Notes: a model not told the origin generated them from the sequence alone. A stretch of 64,000 bases of DNA from Candidatus Melainabacteria bacterium (GCA_027451745.1 DAIDIP010000002.1:62001-126000), one strand, 5' to 3'. Shown: positions 25,067 to 34,663, counted from the first letter of the stretch. A program made the numbers and translations.

Positions 25067-26283
25067 AGCTTGACACCCACATTAGCCAACTGATTTGACT
25101 CTTTATTAGACAGATCCAGCAAATTATATTGCTCAATACAATCAGCGATAGCCTCAATTAATTTAATACTACCTGTGGTGCTTAAATGCACGGTGTCACC
25201 AAAGTCTTCGTCATTAAAGCGTCCACTATTATCTAGATCAACAAAAGTGGCGCCATAGGTTTTGCTTAGGACCCTAAGATTATTCTTGTAAGCAGAAAAA
25301 ACATGCTCAGGTAATAGCTGTCTATTTGTCGAGGTAATTGGCATGGCAATAATCAATACTTTGTCATCATTGTTGCGAGCTAGTTTTAAGAAGTCTACAA
25401 AAAACTTCGTTTGACAAGTAAAAGTATCCCAATTTGCTTTTCCGTAACGCGAGCGATATTCGTTCAAGTCTTTAGCAAAACGGTTAGGGTCAATTTGCGG
25501 ATTAGGAAAAAATATGGCTTGCTTTATACCGATAGACATTGGCTCATAATTAGGCAAAAGATTATGAACATCAGCTACAGTAAAACTATTGATTGCAGCA
25601 TTGTCATGCTTCACTAATGCCACAAGCTGACTAGCGCATAATTGGCATTTGTCCCCCATTGCTTCAAGGATCTTTTCCTTCTCACCATAGAAAGGAATAT
25701 AGCGTCCAATTAAATAGTCTAATTTAGACTGCCAGTTTAAACCAATAAAAGACTCTATGGTTCGTTTATCTTCTTTTGGCAAAAGTTTGGCTAAACTGCG
25801 GTAAGGATCTGTACTAGCTGGACTGGCCAATAGATTGTCCAGAAAATCACGTGGACCAATACCATATATTATGAGTCTGCCTCTTTCTGCCCTAGGCAAT
25901 AAAAGCTTAGTGATCAAAAAAGCATCTGAGGGCATCAGACCAGGAATAGCAAAATTGAAATTAGTTGCTTTGTCCTTACCTTGGGCAACAAGCAAATTAT
26001 TTAGCATGTCGCTTTTATGATGAATAGCTCCATTAACAGTGTGATTGAAAAATTTAGCATCAGCTAAATTAACCGGAGTAAGGACCAGAGAAGATCCCAA
26101 AATAACTACTGGTGCAGTTTTGCCTTTTTCTTTTTCAAAGTCAGCCAATGCCCATTCGGTCCAAGTTTGTTCTTCAGGCTCATTCTTCTGACCATGATCG
26201 TATTGTCCTAGATTTACTACTGCTTTTGCTGCCAGCAAGTTGATTGCTAAGAAGAGCAAAAGAGATAACATAAACCTGGACAT
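25063..26283 (-). CDS. SGNH-hydrolase-like O-acetylation partner (copy 1)
   Basis: A signal peptide or anchor (FMLSLLLFLAINLLAAKAVV) is followed by block I VILGSSLVLTPVN, a shared IYGIGPRDFLDNLL motif, and a C-terminal EDFGDTVHLSTTG in which Asp and His have SGNH spacing. It resembles its downstream neighbour over its length, so the pair probably arose by duplication. Together with the MBOAT protein it should carry out extracellular O-acetylation. Two SGNH proteins per MBOAT is like the AlgJ/AlgX arrangement in alginate acetylation. Confidence 0.8.
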   Translation of the reverse strand: MSRFMLSLLLFLAINLLAAKAVVNLGQYDHGQKNEPEEQTWTEWALADFEKEKGKTAPVVILGSSLVLTPVNLADAKFFNHTVNGAIHHKSDMLNNLLVAQGKDKATNFNFAIPGLMPSDAFLITKLLLPRAERGRLIIYGIGPRDFLDNLLASPASTDPYRSLAKLLPKEDKRTIESFIGLNWQSKLDYLIGRYIPFYGEKEKILEAMGDKCQLCASQLVALVKHDNAAINSFTVADVHNLLPNYEPMSIGIKQAIFFPNPQIDPNRFAKDLNEYRSRYGKANWDTFTCQTKFFVDFLKLARNNDDKVLIIAMPITSTNRQLLPEHVFSAYKNNLRVLSKTYGATFVDLDNSGRFNDEDFGDTVHLSTTGSIKLIEAIADCIEQYNLLDLSNKESNQLANVGVKL

Positions 26284-26361
26284 TGCTGATACCTGCTTAG
26301 TTTTTATCTTCAGTATTACTCCAGCGCAAGATATCTTACGACATCTATTCCAGTTTTTAGC

Positions 26362-27813
26362 CTAGAACTGGAAATAAATAAAGCGCGGAGAACTATCTGG
26401 ACTAAATATAGTCAACACACACATTAATAAGACCATCACAGCCACTTGCATTGCCCAAGGTGGACTTTGATAAATAGGCTTATCATTGAGCCAGTTTACG
26501 ACTATTTGCGAAATAATCAGCGCTGGCAATAACAATAATAGGGCTGGGAAAATTATAGGATCACGTATTTGCAAAACAGTTAGTTGACTGGTGCTGAAAT
26601 GCAAAATTTCATTTGGCACTTGGAACATTTTTTTGATAATTTGCCAGGCAATTTTTTCACTGTCGGCTCTAAATAATACCCAACCAAAACATACTAGTTG
26701 GAAAGTAAAAACTACAGAAATAACATGGTAGAGCTTAGATTGGAGGAATACTTTGGACACATTTAGCTTTTCAAGTAAATTGGTGTACTCTTTGTGCAAA
26801 ATCAAAAGCACGCCTTGATATGCTCCCCACAACAGGAAGTGCGAAGCAGCACCATGCCACAATCCACCCAATGTCATGGTAATGAATAAATTACGATAAT
26901 TCATCCACTTAGAACAACGTGAGCCACCTAGTGGAATATATAGATAGTCACGCAACCAAGTAGAAAGACTTATATGCCAACGATGCCAAAAATCAGCAAC
27001 GCTGCCAGCTAAATAAGGTAGATTAAAGTTGATTGGCACTTTGTAGCCAAATAATTTGGCTGAGCCACGAGCAATGTCTGTGTATCCAGAAAAGTCAAAG
27101 AAAATTTGAAAAGCAAAAGCATAAACAATCATCCACATATCTAATGAAGAAAATTGTTCAGGATGACTAAAGCCTGCTTGTACAACTAGTGAAAGATTGT
27201 CAGCTAATAATACTTTTTTAGCCAAACCCATAAGTATCAACTGCATGCCTTCATCCACATATTCCCATTTGAATATTTCAGGAATACTCAATTGCGGAAT
27301 GAAATCCTGGTATCTCTTAATTGGACCGGCAATTTGGGTTGGGAAGAATGAAGCAAATAAAGCAAATTGCTGGAAAGACTTTACTACTGGTTTGCCTTTA
27401 TAAACTTCAGCCACATAGTGAATGAATTCGAAAACAAAGAACGAAATGCCTAAAGGCAAAATGATATGCAAATGTGGTTCGCGCCAATTGATATCAAATA
27501 GACCAAGAAAATCTTTTACACTCAGTAAAGCAAAACTTGCATATTTAAAAATGCCTAGAGTAATTATATTTGCTGCTACTGTGGCAATTAACCAGCCTTT
27601 TTTATGCTTTTCACTTTTAGCCATGTAGTTAACAAAAACAAAGTTAACTGCAGTTAGCCCAAGGATGAGTAAACCATATACTGGTCTCCAAGACATGTAA
27701 AATACATAGCTCGCCACCAATAGTAGTGGCACGCGGAATTTATGGGGTAAAAGCCAAAACAATAGAAAAACAGTTGGCAAAAAGACCAGATATTGAAGAC
27801 TATTGAATAACAA
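26362..27813 (-). CDS. MBOAT O-acyltransferase, AlgI-like
   Basis: The 483-residue multi-helix protein has the MBOAT signature: FFPTQIAGPIKRY, FQIFFDFSGYTDIARG, WHISLSTWLRDYLYIPLGG and the catalytic histidine His-320 in LGGLWHGAASHFL. It takes acetyl groups from the cytoplasm and hands them across the inner membrane to SGNH partners for polysaccharide O-acetylation. The start is TTG 27813, supported by GAGGAG six bases upstream, and gives the family N-terminus LFNSLQYLVFLP. It leads an operon with two SGNH-type genes. Confidence 0.92.
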   Translation of the reverse strand: MLFNSLQYLVFLPTVFLLFWLLPHKFRVPLLLVASYVFYMSWRPVYGLLILGLTAVNFVFVNYMAKSEKHKKGWLIATVAANIITLGIFKYASFALLSVKDFLGLFDINWREPHLHIILPLGISFFVFEFIHYVAEVYKGKPVVKSFQQFALFASFFPTQIAGPIKRYQDFIPQLSIPEIFKWEYVDEGMQLILMGLAKKVLLADNLSLVVQAGFSHPEQFSSLDMWMIVYAFAFQIFFDFSGYTDIARGSAKLFGYKVPINFNLPYLAGSVADFWHRWHISLSTWLRDYLYIPLGGSRCSKWMNYRNLFITMTLGGLWHGAASHFLLWGAYQGVLLILHKEYTNLLEKLNVSKVFLQSKLYHVISVVFTFQLVCFGWVLFRADSEKIAWQIIKKMFQVPNEILHFSTSQLTVLQIRDPIIFPALLLLLPALIISQIVVNWLNDKPIYQSPPWAMQVAVMVLLMCVLTIFSPDSSPRFIYFQF

Positions 27814-27842
27814 TTTGTACTCCTCATAAACTAAGCAGATTT

Positions 27843-27929
27843 CTATTGCTGCAAGCTGGCATAGCCCTTGCTTTTATCAGCAATAGCATAGCAAGTATTT
27901 TAGCCGGATTCCAAGTATATCCAGCTAAA
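27843..27929 (-). promoter_or_regulatory. structured leader ahead of the MBOAT operon
   Basis: Two inverted repeats fill the gap between the response-regulator stop and the MBOAT start. One has 9-bp arms (CTATTGCTG/CAGCAATAG, 27843-27886) with nested 5-bp arms GCAAG/CTTGC. The other has 11-bp arms with one G-U pair (27899-27929). Neither has a U-tract, so they are not ordinary terminators; a structured 5' leader or binding site is possible. Confidence 0.4.
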
Positions 27930-27939
27930 GAAAAGTCTA

Positions 27940-28698
27940 TTAAGCTAAATTGTCTTTATGTTGAACTTCTTCATGGTGCTCAGGTTCGTCATGGGCTTTG
28001 GTAAAGCCAGCTGGCACCAATTGATAACCGCCACCATAAACAGTTTTAATATATTTACGATCAGCAGTTTCTAAACGTGTTCTTAGATGACGTATGTGTA
28101 CACGAATTGTGTCTACGTCATCATCTGGAGAATAGCCCCAAACTTCTTCAAGCAATTTGCCTGTTGAAACTGTTTGTCCGTGATGTTGCATTAAGCAATG
28201 CAATATTTCAAATTCAGTCGGTGTTAGCTTTACAACTCTGTCTTTTACTTTGGCTTGCAAATTTTCAGGTATGAGAATTATTTCACCAGCTGTCAAGATT
28301 TCTGGCAAAGTAGCTGAATCAGGAACTGAACCGGCGCGTCTAAGTAATGCCCTTACCCGTACTTGTAATTCCGGGTCTTCAAAAGGTTTGACTAAATAAT
28401 CATCAGCCCCAGCATCAAAACCAGACACTTTGTCTTTGATCATACCAAGAGCGGTTAGCATCAGTACCGGAATTGTATTGGTGTTTGGATTTTGTCTAAG
28501 CCTTTGGCAAACAGTAAATCCATCTAAGTCGGGCATCATGACATCCAGGATGATTAAGTCAGGCTTATTTTGCTGAGCAAGAGCCAATCCTTTAATGCCA
28601 TCATTAGCGGTGGTAACGTGGTGGCCAACTAGCTCAAGATTTACTTTCACCAATTCAGCTATGGCCTGGTCGTCGTCGATTACTAAAATTCTGGCCAA
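27940..28698 (-). CDS. OmpR/PhoB-family response regulator (RpaB-like)
   Basis: The receiver domain has acidic pair DDD at 8-10, phospho-acceptor Asp-52 ([11 protein letters not shown]), and LVKPFE. The C-terminal winged helix reads [19 protein letters not shown] then [16 protein letters not shown] and [12 protein letters not shown]. It binds DNA when phosphorylated by a sensor kinase, none of which is in the window. The clean canonical sequence resembles cyanobacterial RpaA/RpaB. The tail is His/Glu-rich ([12 protein letters not shown]). It lies just upstream of the MBOAT operon, which may be a target. Confidence 0.9.
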   Translation of the reverse strand: MARILVIDDDQAIAELVKVNLELVGHHVTTANDGIKGLALAQQNKPDLIILDVMMPDLDGFTVCQRLRQNPNTNTIPVLMLTALGMIKDKVSGFDAGADDYLVKPFEDPELQVRVRALLRRAGSVPDSATLPEILTAGEIILIPENLQAKVKDRVVKLTPTEFEILHCLMQHHGQTVSTGKLLEEVWGYSPDDDVDTIRVHIRHLRTRLETADRKYIKTVYGGGYQLVPAGFTKAHDEPEHHEEVQHKDNLA

Positions 28699-28737
28699 CT
28701 TTTTTTCTCCTATGAGATTGTTTTTCCGCTGATCATG

Positions 28738-29844
28738 TCAGATTGCGTTAGCAGTAGTCAATTTTACGCCAATTTTGAGCTTCCGGTCGCCACGCAGAAC
28801 CGTAAGTGTAACAACTTGACCTGGCTTTTTCAGTTCCAGATATGACAAGAGGTCATCTGCAGAGTGTATTGGTCTGTTATCAATGTCCGTAATAATATCC
28901 GCCGCTGTTACATCCAGGCTCTGGATAGTAAACGGACCTTGTTTATAGACCGATAATTTTGGTCCACAAATGCCAGCAGCTGCTGCTGGACCATTTTCGT
29001 CCAATCTTGTTACACGCAGACCTTTATCTACTACTTGTACAGCCTGGATACCAAGATCAGATCGTATAACTTGATGGTTTGTAATTAATTGCGGCACAAT
29101 TTCTTTAGCAATATTTATAGGAATAGCTAAGCCAATACCTGCTGATTGCCCCGAACGACTCAAAATAGCTGTTGTTATACCAATCAATTTGCCTTGTGAA
29201 TCTAATAAAGGGCCACCTGAATTGCCTGGATTAATAGCAGCATCAGTTTGAATGATTCCTTTTATCAGTCTGCCATTCTCTAATCTTAGTGTGCGTCCTA
29301 AGCTAGAGATTATTCCTTGTGTCATTGTGCGATCCAAACCAAATGGATTACCTATAGCAAAAACTTTTGCTCCTACTTCTAATTTAGAAGAATCCCCATA
29401 AGGTATAGTTTGCAACTTAATTGCAGCAGGTACTTCTATTTTTAAAATAGCTAGATCATTAGGCGGATCTACACCTATTGTTTTAGCTGGCAGCACTGTT
29501 CCATCATAAATTGTGGCGCGCAATGTATTAGCATTCTGAATAACATGATAATTGGTCAATATATAACCATCTGTGCTTATTACAGTGCCTGAACCATAAC
29601 CTTCGTGAGGCACAACATTGAAAAATGGATCAACAGCCGCTGAAACACTAGAAATATTTACCACTGCTTTATTGGTGTTTTTGTAGATGCGAATATTATT
29701 TGCTTCTTCTTCACTTATATGTGAATTTGCAGGCTTATCTTGAGCAGCGGAAGCCAGGGCTGAATTAGCGAATAAATTGATTGGTGCGAAAAATGCATAC
29801 AGAGCGCAAGATAAACTGAAGGCTATGCGATAACCTAATTTCAT
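28738..29844 (-). CDS. S1C trypsin-like serine protease with PDZ domain (HtrA/Deg)
   Basis: A signal peptide (IAFSLSCALYAFFAPINLFANSALA) is followed by a trypsin fold with triad His-100 (TNYHVI), Asp-130 (NDLAIL) and Ser-209 (GNSGGPL), then one PDZ domain (about residues 260-365; GPAAAAGI and ADIITDIDNRPI). This is a periplasmic quality-control protease/chaperone. One PDZ domain makes it DegS/HhoA-like rather than DegP-like. Its start overlaps the plsY stop by four bases (29841-29844), indicating coupled translation. Confidence 0.93.
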   Translation of the reverse strand: MKLGYRIAFSLSCALYAFFAPINLFANSALASAAQDKPANSHISEEEANNIRIYKNTNKAVVNISSVSAAVDPFFNVVPHEGYGSGTVISTDGYILTNYHVIQNANTLRATIYDGTVLPAKTIGVDPPNDLAILKIEVPAAIKLQTIPYGDSSKLEVGAKVFAIGNPFGLDRTMTQGIISSLGRTLRLENGRLIKGIIQTDAAINPGNSGGPLLDSQGKLIGITTAILSRSGQSAGIGLAIPINIAKEIVPQLITNHQVIRSDLGIQAVQVVDKGLRVTRLDENGPAAAAGICGPKLSVYKQGPFTIQSLDVTAADIITDIDNRPIHSADDLLSYLELKKPGQVVTLTVLRGDRKLKIGVKLTTANAI

Positions 29845-30497
29845 TTAGACTTACCCCCAATTTTTGGTTCTGTCCCAGATATTATTCTACCAATATTAGC
29901 TTTATGCCTTATGGTGACATAAATAAATCCTAGTACGCAATAACCAATATAACTTGGTATTGGCTTGAAGAATATCATCAATGGAATACAAATAGCCGTA
30001 GCTAATATTGAAGCAATCGAAACTATTTTGCCAATATAAAGTATTAGCATCCAAGCAATAAAAGTGAAAAGACCCACTCTAAAATCTAAGGCAAACAAAG
30101 TTCCCAAACCAGTAGCTGCACTTTTGCCGCCTTGAAATTTTAAAAATATAGACCGACTATGTCCAATTAAAGCAGCCAATGCAATTAGCACCGGAAATAT
30201 AGAATTAGAGTCAACCGCTTTGCCGCTCAGATAACCAATATGCGGAAAATTGGAGCAATTGCGAAGTACTTCTATAACTACAACAACTGGCGCATATCCT
30301 TTTAGAAAGTCAAGAAAGAATACGGTAATACCAGCTCTCTTGCCTATATTTCTATAAACATTGGTGGCTCCAGTAGAACCGCTGCCAACTGTTCTTAAAT
30401 CGATTCCTTTTAGCCATTTACCAGCCAAATAACCAGTTGGTATCGAACCAACTAAATAAGTGACAAGCAGACTTAGAACAACAAAAGCAATTATCAT
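29841..30497 (-). CDS. plsY: acyl-phosphate:glycerol-3-phosphate acyltransferase
   Basis: PlsY makes lysophosphatidic acid at the inner membrane from acyl-phosphate and glycerol-3-phosphate. The three conserved cytoplasmic loops are visible: GSIPTGYLAGKW then GSGSTGATNVYRN, KFQGGKSAATGLGTL (family GGKGVAT), and late IRHKANIGRIISGTEPKIG. About five to seven membrane helices fit the 218-residue length. It lies 56 bases after der and is coupled to the HtrA gene. Other acyltransferases in the window (0-0.8 kb, 42-43.8 kb) would act on its product. Confidence 0.95.
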   Translation of the reverse strand: MIIAFVVLSLLVTYLVGSIPTGYLAGKWLKGIDLRTVGSGSTGATNVYRNIGKRAGITVFFLDFLKGYAPVVVVIEVLRNCSNFPHIGYLSGKAVDSNSIFPVLIALAALIGHSRSIFLKFQGGKSAATGLGTLFALDFRVGLFTFIAWMLILYIGKIVSIASILATAICIPLMIFFKPIPSYIGYCVLGFIYVTIRHKANIGRIISGTEPKIGGKSK

Positions 30498-30553
30498 TTA
30501 TTCTTACCCCAGCAGTCATATTATCATCTGATTTGACTGGCCGTAGTAGTTTA

Positions 30554-31921
30554 CTATTTATTGCGCTCTTTAGCCCGCATTCTTATTTTTATAGGCGTAC
30601 CAGAAAATTCAAAAGCTTCTCTTATTTTTCTTTCTATATAATGTTCATAGTTATCAGTCATCAATTCTGGATCGTTCACAAATAATAGAAAAGTTGGTGG
30701 ACGAACATCAACTTGAGTGCAGTAATAAATTTTTAGTCTTCTGGCTCGTTTTCCTGATGGTGGCGGCGTAAGCGCCACTGCTTCATTCATTACTTGATTG
30801 AGTATGGCTGTAGGTACTCTGCGGCTTGATTGTTCATAAGCTTTCTTAGCCGCAGTGAGTAAATTATGAGTTCTCAGTTTATTCTTTGCGCTCGTAAAAA
30901 TAACTTCGGCAAAAGATAATTGTTTTAATTCTCGTCTTACATGTTCAGTGTATTCATTCATAGCACCTGAACTTCTATCTTCTACAAGATCCCATTTATT
31001 CAAAACAATTACTGCTGCTTTACCCGCCTCATCAATTTTAGTAGCTATTTTTTGTTCTTGATTTGAAATTTCTTCATTTACATCAACAACCAAGGCTACT
31101 ACATCAGCTCTATCAATAGCTTTAAGCGCACGTACTACAGCAAATGCTTCTACACCATAATCCACTTTTGATTTGCGTCTTACACCAGCTGTATCGATTA
31201 CAACAAATTCTTGTCCTTCATGCTTAATTTTTACATCAATAGCATCGCGCGTTGTACCAGGTTCTGGAGAAACAATTGTGCGCTCATGTCCACTTAAAAC
31301 ATTTAAGAAAGATGATTTACCAACATTCGGTTTGCCCACAATAGCTAAAGCGATTGTTTCTTTTTTCTCTTCTTCTGCTTCTATTTCATCATCTTCTTCA
31401 GAATCTTTTTTCTTTTTTTCTATACTATATGGAAATGCTTGTGTTACTCGATCTAATAAGTCGCCTACTCCGCCGGTCCCACGCAAAGCAGAAAGCGAAA
31501 TTGGTTCGCCTAAACCAAGCTTAAAGAAATCAAAAATATTGTTTTCTTCTTTAGGTGTATCAATTTTGTTCACAGCTAAAATAACTGGCTTAGATGTTTG
31601 TCTCAGCATATTAGCTACGTCTTCATCATATGGATTAAGACCATTTTTTCCATCAACTAAAAACACAACTACATCGGCTTCATGCATAGCAAGATCAACT
31701 TGCTGTAATACTTGTTTAGACAATGTTTCTTTACTGTTGAGGATGATGCCGCCAGTATCAATGACCAAAAAGTCTTTGCCAGCCCAATGTACTTCGTGAT
31801 ACAAACGATCACGGGTAACTCCAGGATTGTCATCTACAATGGCTGTTCTATGACCAACCATCCGATTGAATAACGTAGACTTACCCACATTAGGACGTCC
31901 TACAATAGCTACGCTATACAT
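30554..31921 (-). CDS. der: ribosome-biogenesis GTPase Der (EngA)
   Basis: Two tandem Era-like GTPase domains, each with P-loops (GRPNVGKST and GKPNVGKSS), DTGG/DTAG switch motifs and NKID/NKWD specificity motifs, followed by the KH-like domain ending in FSGTPIKIRMRAKER. It acts in 50S subunit assembly. The linker between the domains is long and acidic-basic (KKKKDSEEDDEIEAEEEKKE), which is more extended than usual. The 455-residue length is normal. It begins a run continuing into plsY and htrA. Confidence 0.97.
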   Translation of the reverse strand: MYSVAIVGRPNVGKSTLFNRMVGHRTAIVDDNPGVTRDRLYHEVHWAGKDFLVIDTGGIILNSKETLSKQVLQQVDLAMHEADVVVFLVDGKNGLNPYDEDVANMLRQTSKPVILAVNKIDTPKEENNIFDFFKLGLGEPISLSALRGTGGVGDLLDRVTQAFPYSIEKKKKDSEEDDEIEAEEEKKETIALAIVGKPNVGKSSFLNVLSGHERTIVSPEPGTTRDAIDVKIKHEGQEFVVIDTAGVRRKSKVDYGVEAFAVVRALKAIDRADVVALVVDVNEEISNQEQKIATKIDEAGKAAVIVLNKWDLVEDRSSGAMNEYTEHVRRELKQLSFAEVIFTSAKNKLRTHNLLTAAKKAYEQSSRRVPTAILNQVMNEAVALTPPPSGKRARRLKIYYCTQVDVRPPTFLLFVNDPELMTDNYEHYIERKIREAFEFSGTPIKIRMRAKERNK

Positions 31922-32064
31922 TATATGAGCGCTGCCTCAGCTCTATCCCTTCGTCTCGTACGCGCATATCCTTCCTCATTTCATGAACTAAGCCTCCTCG
32001 GCATCGTTCACCCCACTTATTCATTTTATTTTGTGTACGCATGAATTATTGCTGATCCTTCTTC

Positions 32065-34182
32065 TTATCCTTGCTTTGGCTGGGCATCTTTTTCTTTTTT
32101 AAATTGTCCAAATTTTTTGCCCAGCTTAGGCGCTTGTGCATCAAGCCATCTCATCAAAACATCTTTGGCAGTATTTAAATAAACTGCTAATTCAGTGTCT
32201 CCTCCTTGGTCAGGATGGACCCCAGGAGCAGCTATTGCCTTTTTCCAGGCATCTTGCACAACTTCATAAGTAATATTATCCATCCTCACGCCTAAAATCA
32301 AGCATGACTTCCTAACTTCAGGCGGGACTACTTTGGGTTTGAAGGTGCCGGCATTACTAGTATTTGTATTTTCTTCATTATTTGAATTAGCTTCTTGATT
32401 CTTAGTAGATCCGATAAATTTACTGCGAGATGGATTATTGAGCCAGACTTCAAATTCTTTGCCAGTACCAATTGAATGCGCATCTGCCATTTGTTCAGCT
32501 GCATTTTTTATGTGACTTTGAATAAGATTGCGCAATTCATCACCAGACACTAAAGATTTTTCTTGGCTTTCTTTTTTGTCGGCTTCTTTCTTATCGGACT
32601 GTTTCTTTTCGCTTTCTGTCGCAACCGCACCTTCCACAGGAGCAATGTCGCCCGTATCTACTTCATTAGATAAACTAGATGCAGCAAGTATAATTTGATC
32701 CCCTGTCACTAAATCTGAAGATTGTCCCATTGCTGCTTCTTCTTTATCGTGAAGTAAAGGTAAAAGCTTTGGCTCTGCGACAGGACTTATGGGCACAACA
32801 ATTTCACTAACAGATGTAACAACTGGTGGCACAGTTTCAGCCTGATCTATGATTTCAGCTTTATCTTCCTTAGCTCTAACCTGAATCTCTAATTCAATTT
32901 GCGAATGTGTTTCACTTTGATTGCTTTCTTCAATTTTCCAATCAGGCTGAAGGTCAGATTTAAGAGGCATGCCAAAAGCTTGCCGCCACTTGCTCTCTAT
33001 TTCTGACAATGCGTTTTTCTCAGATTCATCTGGCACTCCCCAATCAACAGGTATTGAGCTTGAAGTAATTTCGTCCGCACCTGTTTTTACTTCTTGGGAC
33101 AATATTTTATTTTCTTTAGCAAGACCAACTTCTGACGTCAATTTAGCTCTTATCTGTGAAGCAAGCTGCATTGGTATTTCGGTCATTTTCTTTATGAGTG
33201 ACTGTTGTTCTAGGTCCGGCTTTGCTTTAGGATCAATTTCTTTGTCTTTTATTTCTGGTTCAACAAAAATTTGTGGTTCGGCGACGACTGGTGGTCCAGC
33301 GACGACTGGTGGTTCGGCGACGACTGGTGGCCCAGTGAGGCTTGAAGGTTCAATAAAGGTTTGTGGCTTAGCAAAAGCTTGCCGCTCAGCCAACGTTTGA
33401 AAAAATGGAGCCGCTTGTATTGGAACACTTTCTTCAATTTTTGCTAGTTCTTCTTTGATTTCCTTTTTCGCCTCAGTCTTATATATTGGCTCCAGCAATG
33501 ATTCTTGCGGCAACTGTCCTAAATTTGTTTTGCTTGTTTTGAGGCGAGCAAAAGGAGAAACAAAAGCTGGTCTATCTGCTTTGCCTAAATTACCCAACGA
33601 GCCATAGGTGACTGATTGTGTAGCAATCGATTCAGATTGCGATGATAGGCTTTCTTCGCCATTGGTACCAACTGATTTATTGCCATTACTGAATAGATTT
33701 TTGGCATGGTCTTTAAGAGAGGACACTTTAAAGTAGTAGATTGTCTCAATGTCTTTCCAGGATAAATCTTTGATTTGGCTATAATAATCAGCCAGGTAGG
33801 GATCGCTGCCGGCATAATTCACTATTAATTCGTCTGCATTAGCCCAAGGGGGAACAGCGCTTTCTTGCTTTAATGGCATCTGCCCTGCATTTACTGGTTG
33901 CCCTTCATTGCCAGCCAGTTTTTGCATTAATTCGTTTTTTTCTTGCTCTAATTTTCTTAAGTGCGCGGTTAGATCCAAAGAAGTTTGTACATCCATACCA
34001 AAGCTACCGCCTCGAGCAGCAATGATTTGTTGCATTGCATCCTGATGCCTATAAATTACCGCCCGCGATACTTTTAACTCGTCAGCCACAGTGAAAGGGT
34101 TAACATCCCAAGATTTACCTTTAACTGTCTCTATAGCTTTTTGAACCGCTTCCGTACTTAAATTGATATCTTCATCTGGCAT
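32065..34182 (-). CDS. large protein with N-terminal HTH, low-complexity middle and C-terminal J-domain
   Basis: The N-terminal ~60 residues contain a helix-turn-helix-like stretch (NPFTVADELKVSRAVIYRHQDAM), as in TetR-type DNA-binding heads. About 500 residues of charged, Pro/Glu/Lys-rich sequence follow, with a VVA-x-PP repeat around residues 280-305. The C-terminal ~75 residues look like a J-domain (LGVRMDNITYEVVQDAWKKA, HPD at 656-658 in HPDQGGD, then AVYLNTAKDVLMRW). J-domains stimulate DnaK ATPase. No signal peptide, so cytoplasmic. The combination could tether DnaK to DNA or a complex, but the HTH role is inference. It stands between der and acyP with its own flanking gaps. Confidence 0.8.
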   Translation of the reverse strand: MPDEDINLSTEAVQKAIETVKGKSWDVNPFTVADELKVSRAVIYRHQDAMQQIIAARGGSFGMDVQTSLDLTAHLRKLEQEKNELMQKLAGNEGQPVNAGQMPLKQESAVPPWANADELIVNYAGSDPYLADYYSQIKDLSWKDIETIYYFKVSSLKDHAKNLFSNGNKSVGTNGEESLSSQSESIATQSVTYGSLGNLGKADRPAFVSPFARLKTSKTNLGQLPQESLLEPIYKTEAKKEIKEELAKIEESVPIQAAPFFQTLAERQAFAKPQTFIEPSSLTGPPVVAEPPVVAGPPVVAEPQIFVEPEIKDKEIDPKAKPDLEQQSLIKKMTEIPMQLASQIRAKLTSEVGLAKENKILSQEVKTGADEITSSSIPVDWGVPDESEKNALSEIESKWRQAFGMPLKSDLQPDWKIEESNQSETHSQIELEIQVRAKEDKAEIIDQAETVPPVVTSVSEIVVPISPVAEPKLLPLLHDKEEAAMGQSSDLVTGDQIILAASSLSNEVDTGDIAPVEGAVATESEKKQSDKKEADKKESQEKSLVSGDELRNLIQSHIKNAAEQMADAHSIGTGKEFEVWLNNPSRSKFIGSTKNQEANSNNEENTNTSNAGTFKPKVVPPEVRKSCLILGVRMDNITYEVVQDAWKKAIAAPGVHPDQGGDTELAVYLNTAKDVLMRWLDAQAPKLGKKFGQFKKEKDAQPKQG
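33273..33344. repeat. 18-bp tandem repeat, about 3.5 copies
   Basis: The unit is GTGGTTCGGCGACGACTG or a close variant, with the copies starting at 33273, 33291, 33309 and a diverged partial at 33327. It lies inside the HTH/J-domain gene, where it encodes the alternating PPVVA-G/E repeat, and keeps the frame, so copy number can vary without breaking the gene. Confidence 0.85.
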
Positions 34183-34381
34183 GGAGCTTTACTCAAACGG
34201 ACACTTACGAATGTTCAAACTGGCTGATTGTTTCATATATTTTAGCCTTTATTCCGCCCCAGCGACATAAAGGCTATAACGAAAATCCATAACTGGATAT
34301 AAAATTTCGATATCAGATGTTATTAATCCCGCATAATCACTGATAATAACGGTTTAAAGCTACATTAATAGGACTGATACC

Positions 34382-34663
34382 ATGGCAAAAGCCCGTATTC
34401 ATATAATTGGCAAAGTGCAAGGGGTCTTTTTCCGCCACAGCGCCAAAGAACAAGCCAAGGGATTAAAAATTAGCGGCTGGGTGAAAAATTTACCAGACGG
34501 AAGTGTTTTATGCGAGGTTTCTGGGGAGGAAATATCAGTCAAAGAGTTCATTAATTGGTGCAAAAAGGGTCCACCGCGAGCACAAGTAATTGATACTCAA
34601 ATTGACTTTCTGAAAGAACAAAACGGCAATATAGAGCCAAAAGACTTTGAAATTATCCGCTAG
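34382..34663 (+). CDS. acyP: acylphosphatase
   Basis: The 93-residue protein matches acylphosphatase throughout: GKVQGVFFRHSAKEQAKGL holds the catalytic arginine, GWVKNLPDGSV the catalytic asparagine, and CKKGPPRAQV the late motif. It hydrolyses acyl-phosphates. Physiologically it could limit the acyl-phosphate pool used by PlsY nearby, but that link is speculative. It converges on dnaX with an 11-base overlap of the coding ends. Confidence 0.95.
   Translation: MAKARIHIIGKVQGVFFRHSAKEQAKGLKISGWVKNLPDGSVLCEVSGEEISVKEFINWCKKGPPRAQVIDTQIDFLKEQNGNIEPKDFEIIR

Noticed and set aside
27899-27929. Hairpin after the response regulator as a terminator
   Set aside because: No U-tract follows on the minus strand, so it is listed only as leader structure.
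31173-31799. A 208-codon plus-strand open frame opposite der
   Set aside because: It is antisense to a fully conserved Der protein, has Ser/Lys-rich low-information translation and no ribosome site.
33273-33344. Possible minisatellite or CRISPR
   Set aside because: Units are contiguous and inside a coding frame, with no spacers.
32969-33400. A 143-codon plus-strand frame with GG-ATT repeats opposite the HTH/J-domain gene
   Set aside because: Its repeats are the shadow of the PPVVA-coding repeat; no known domain or start signal.
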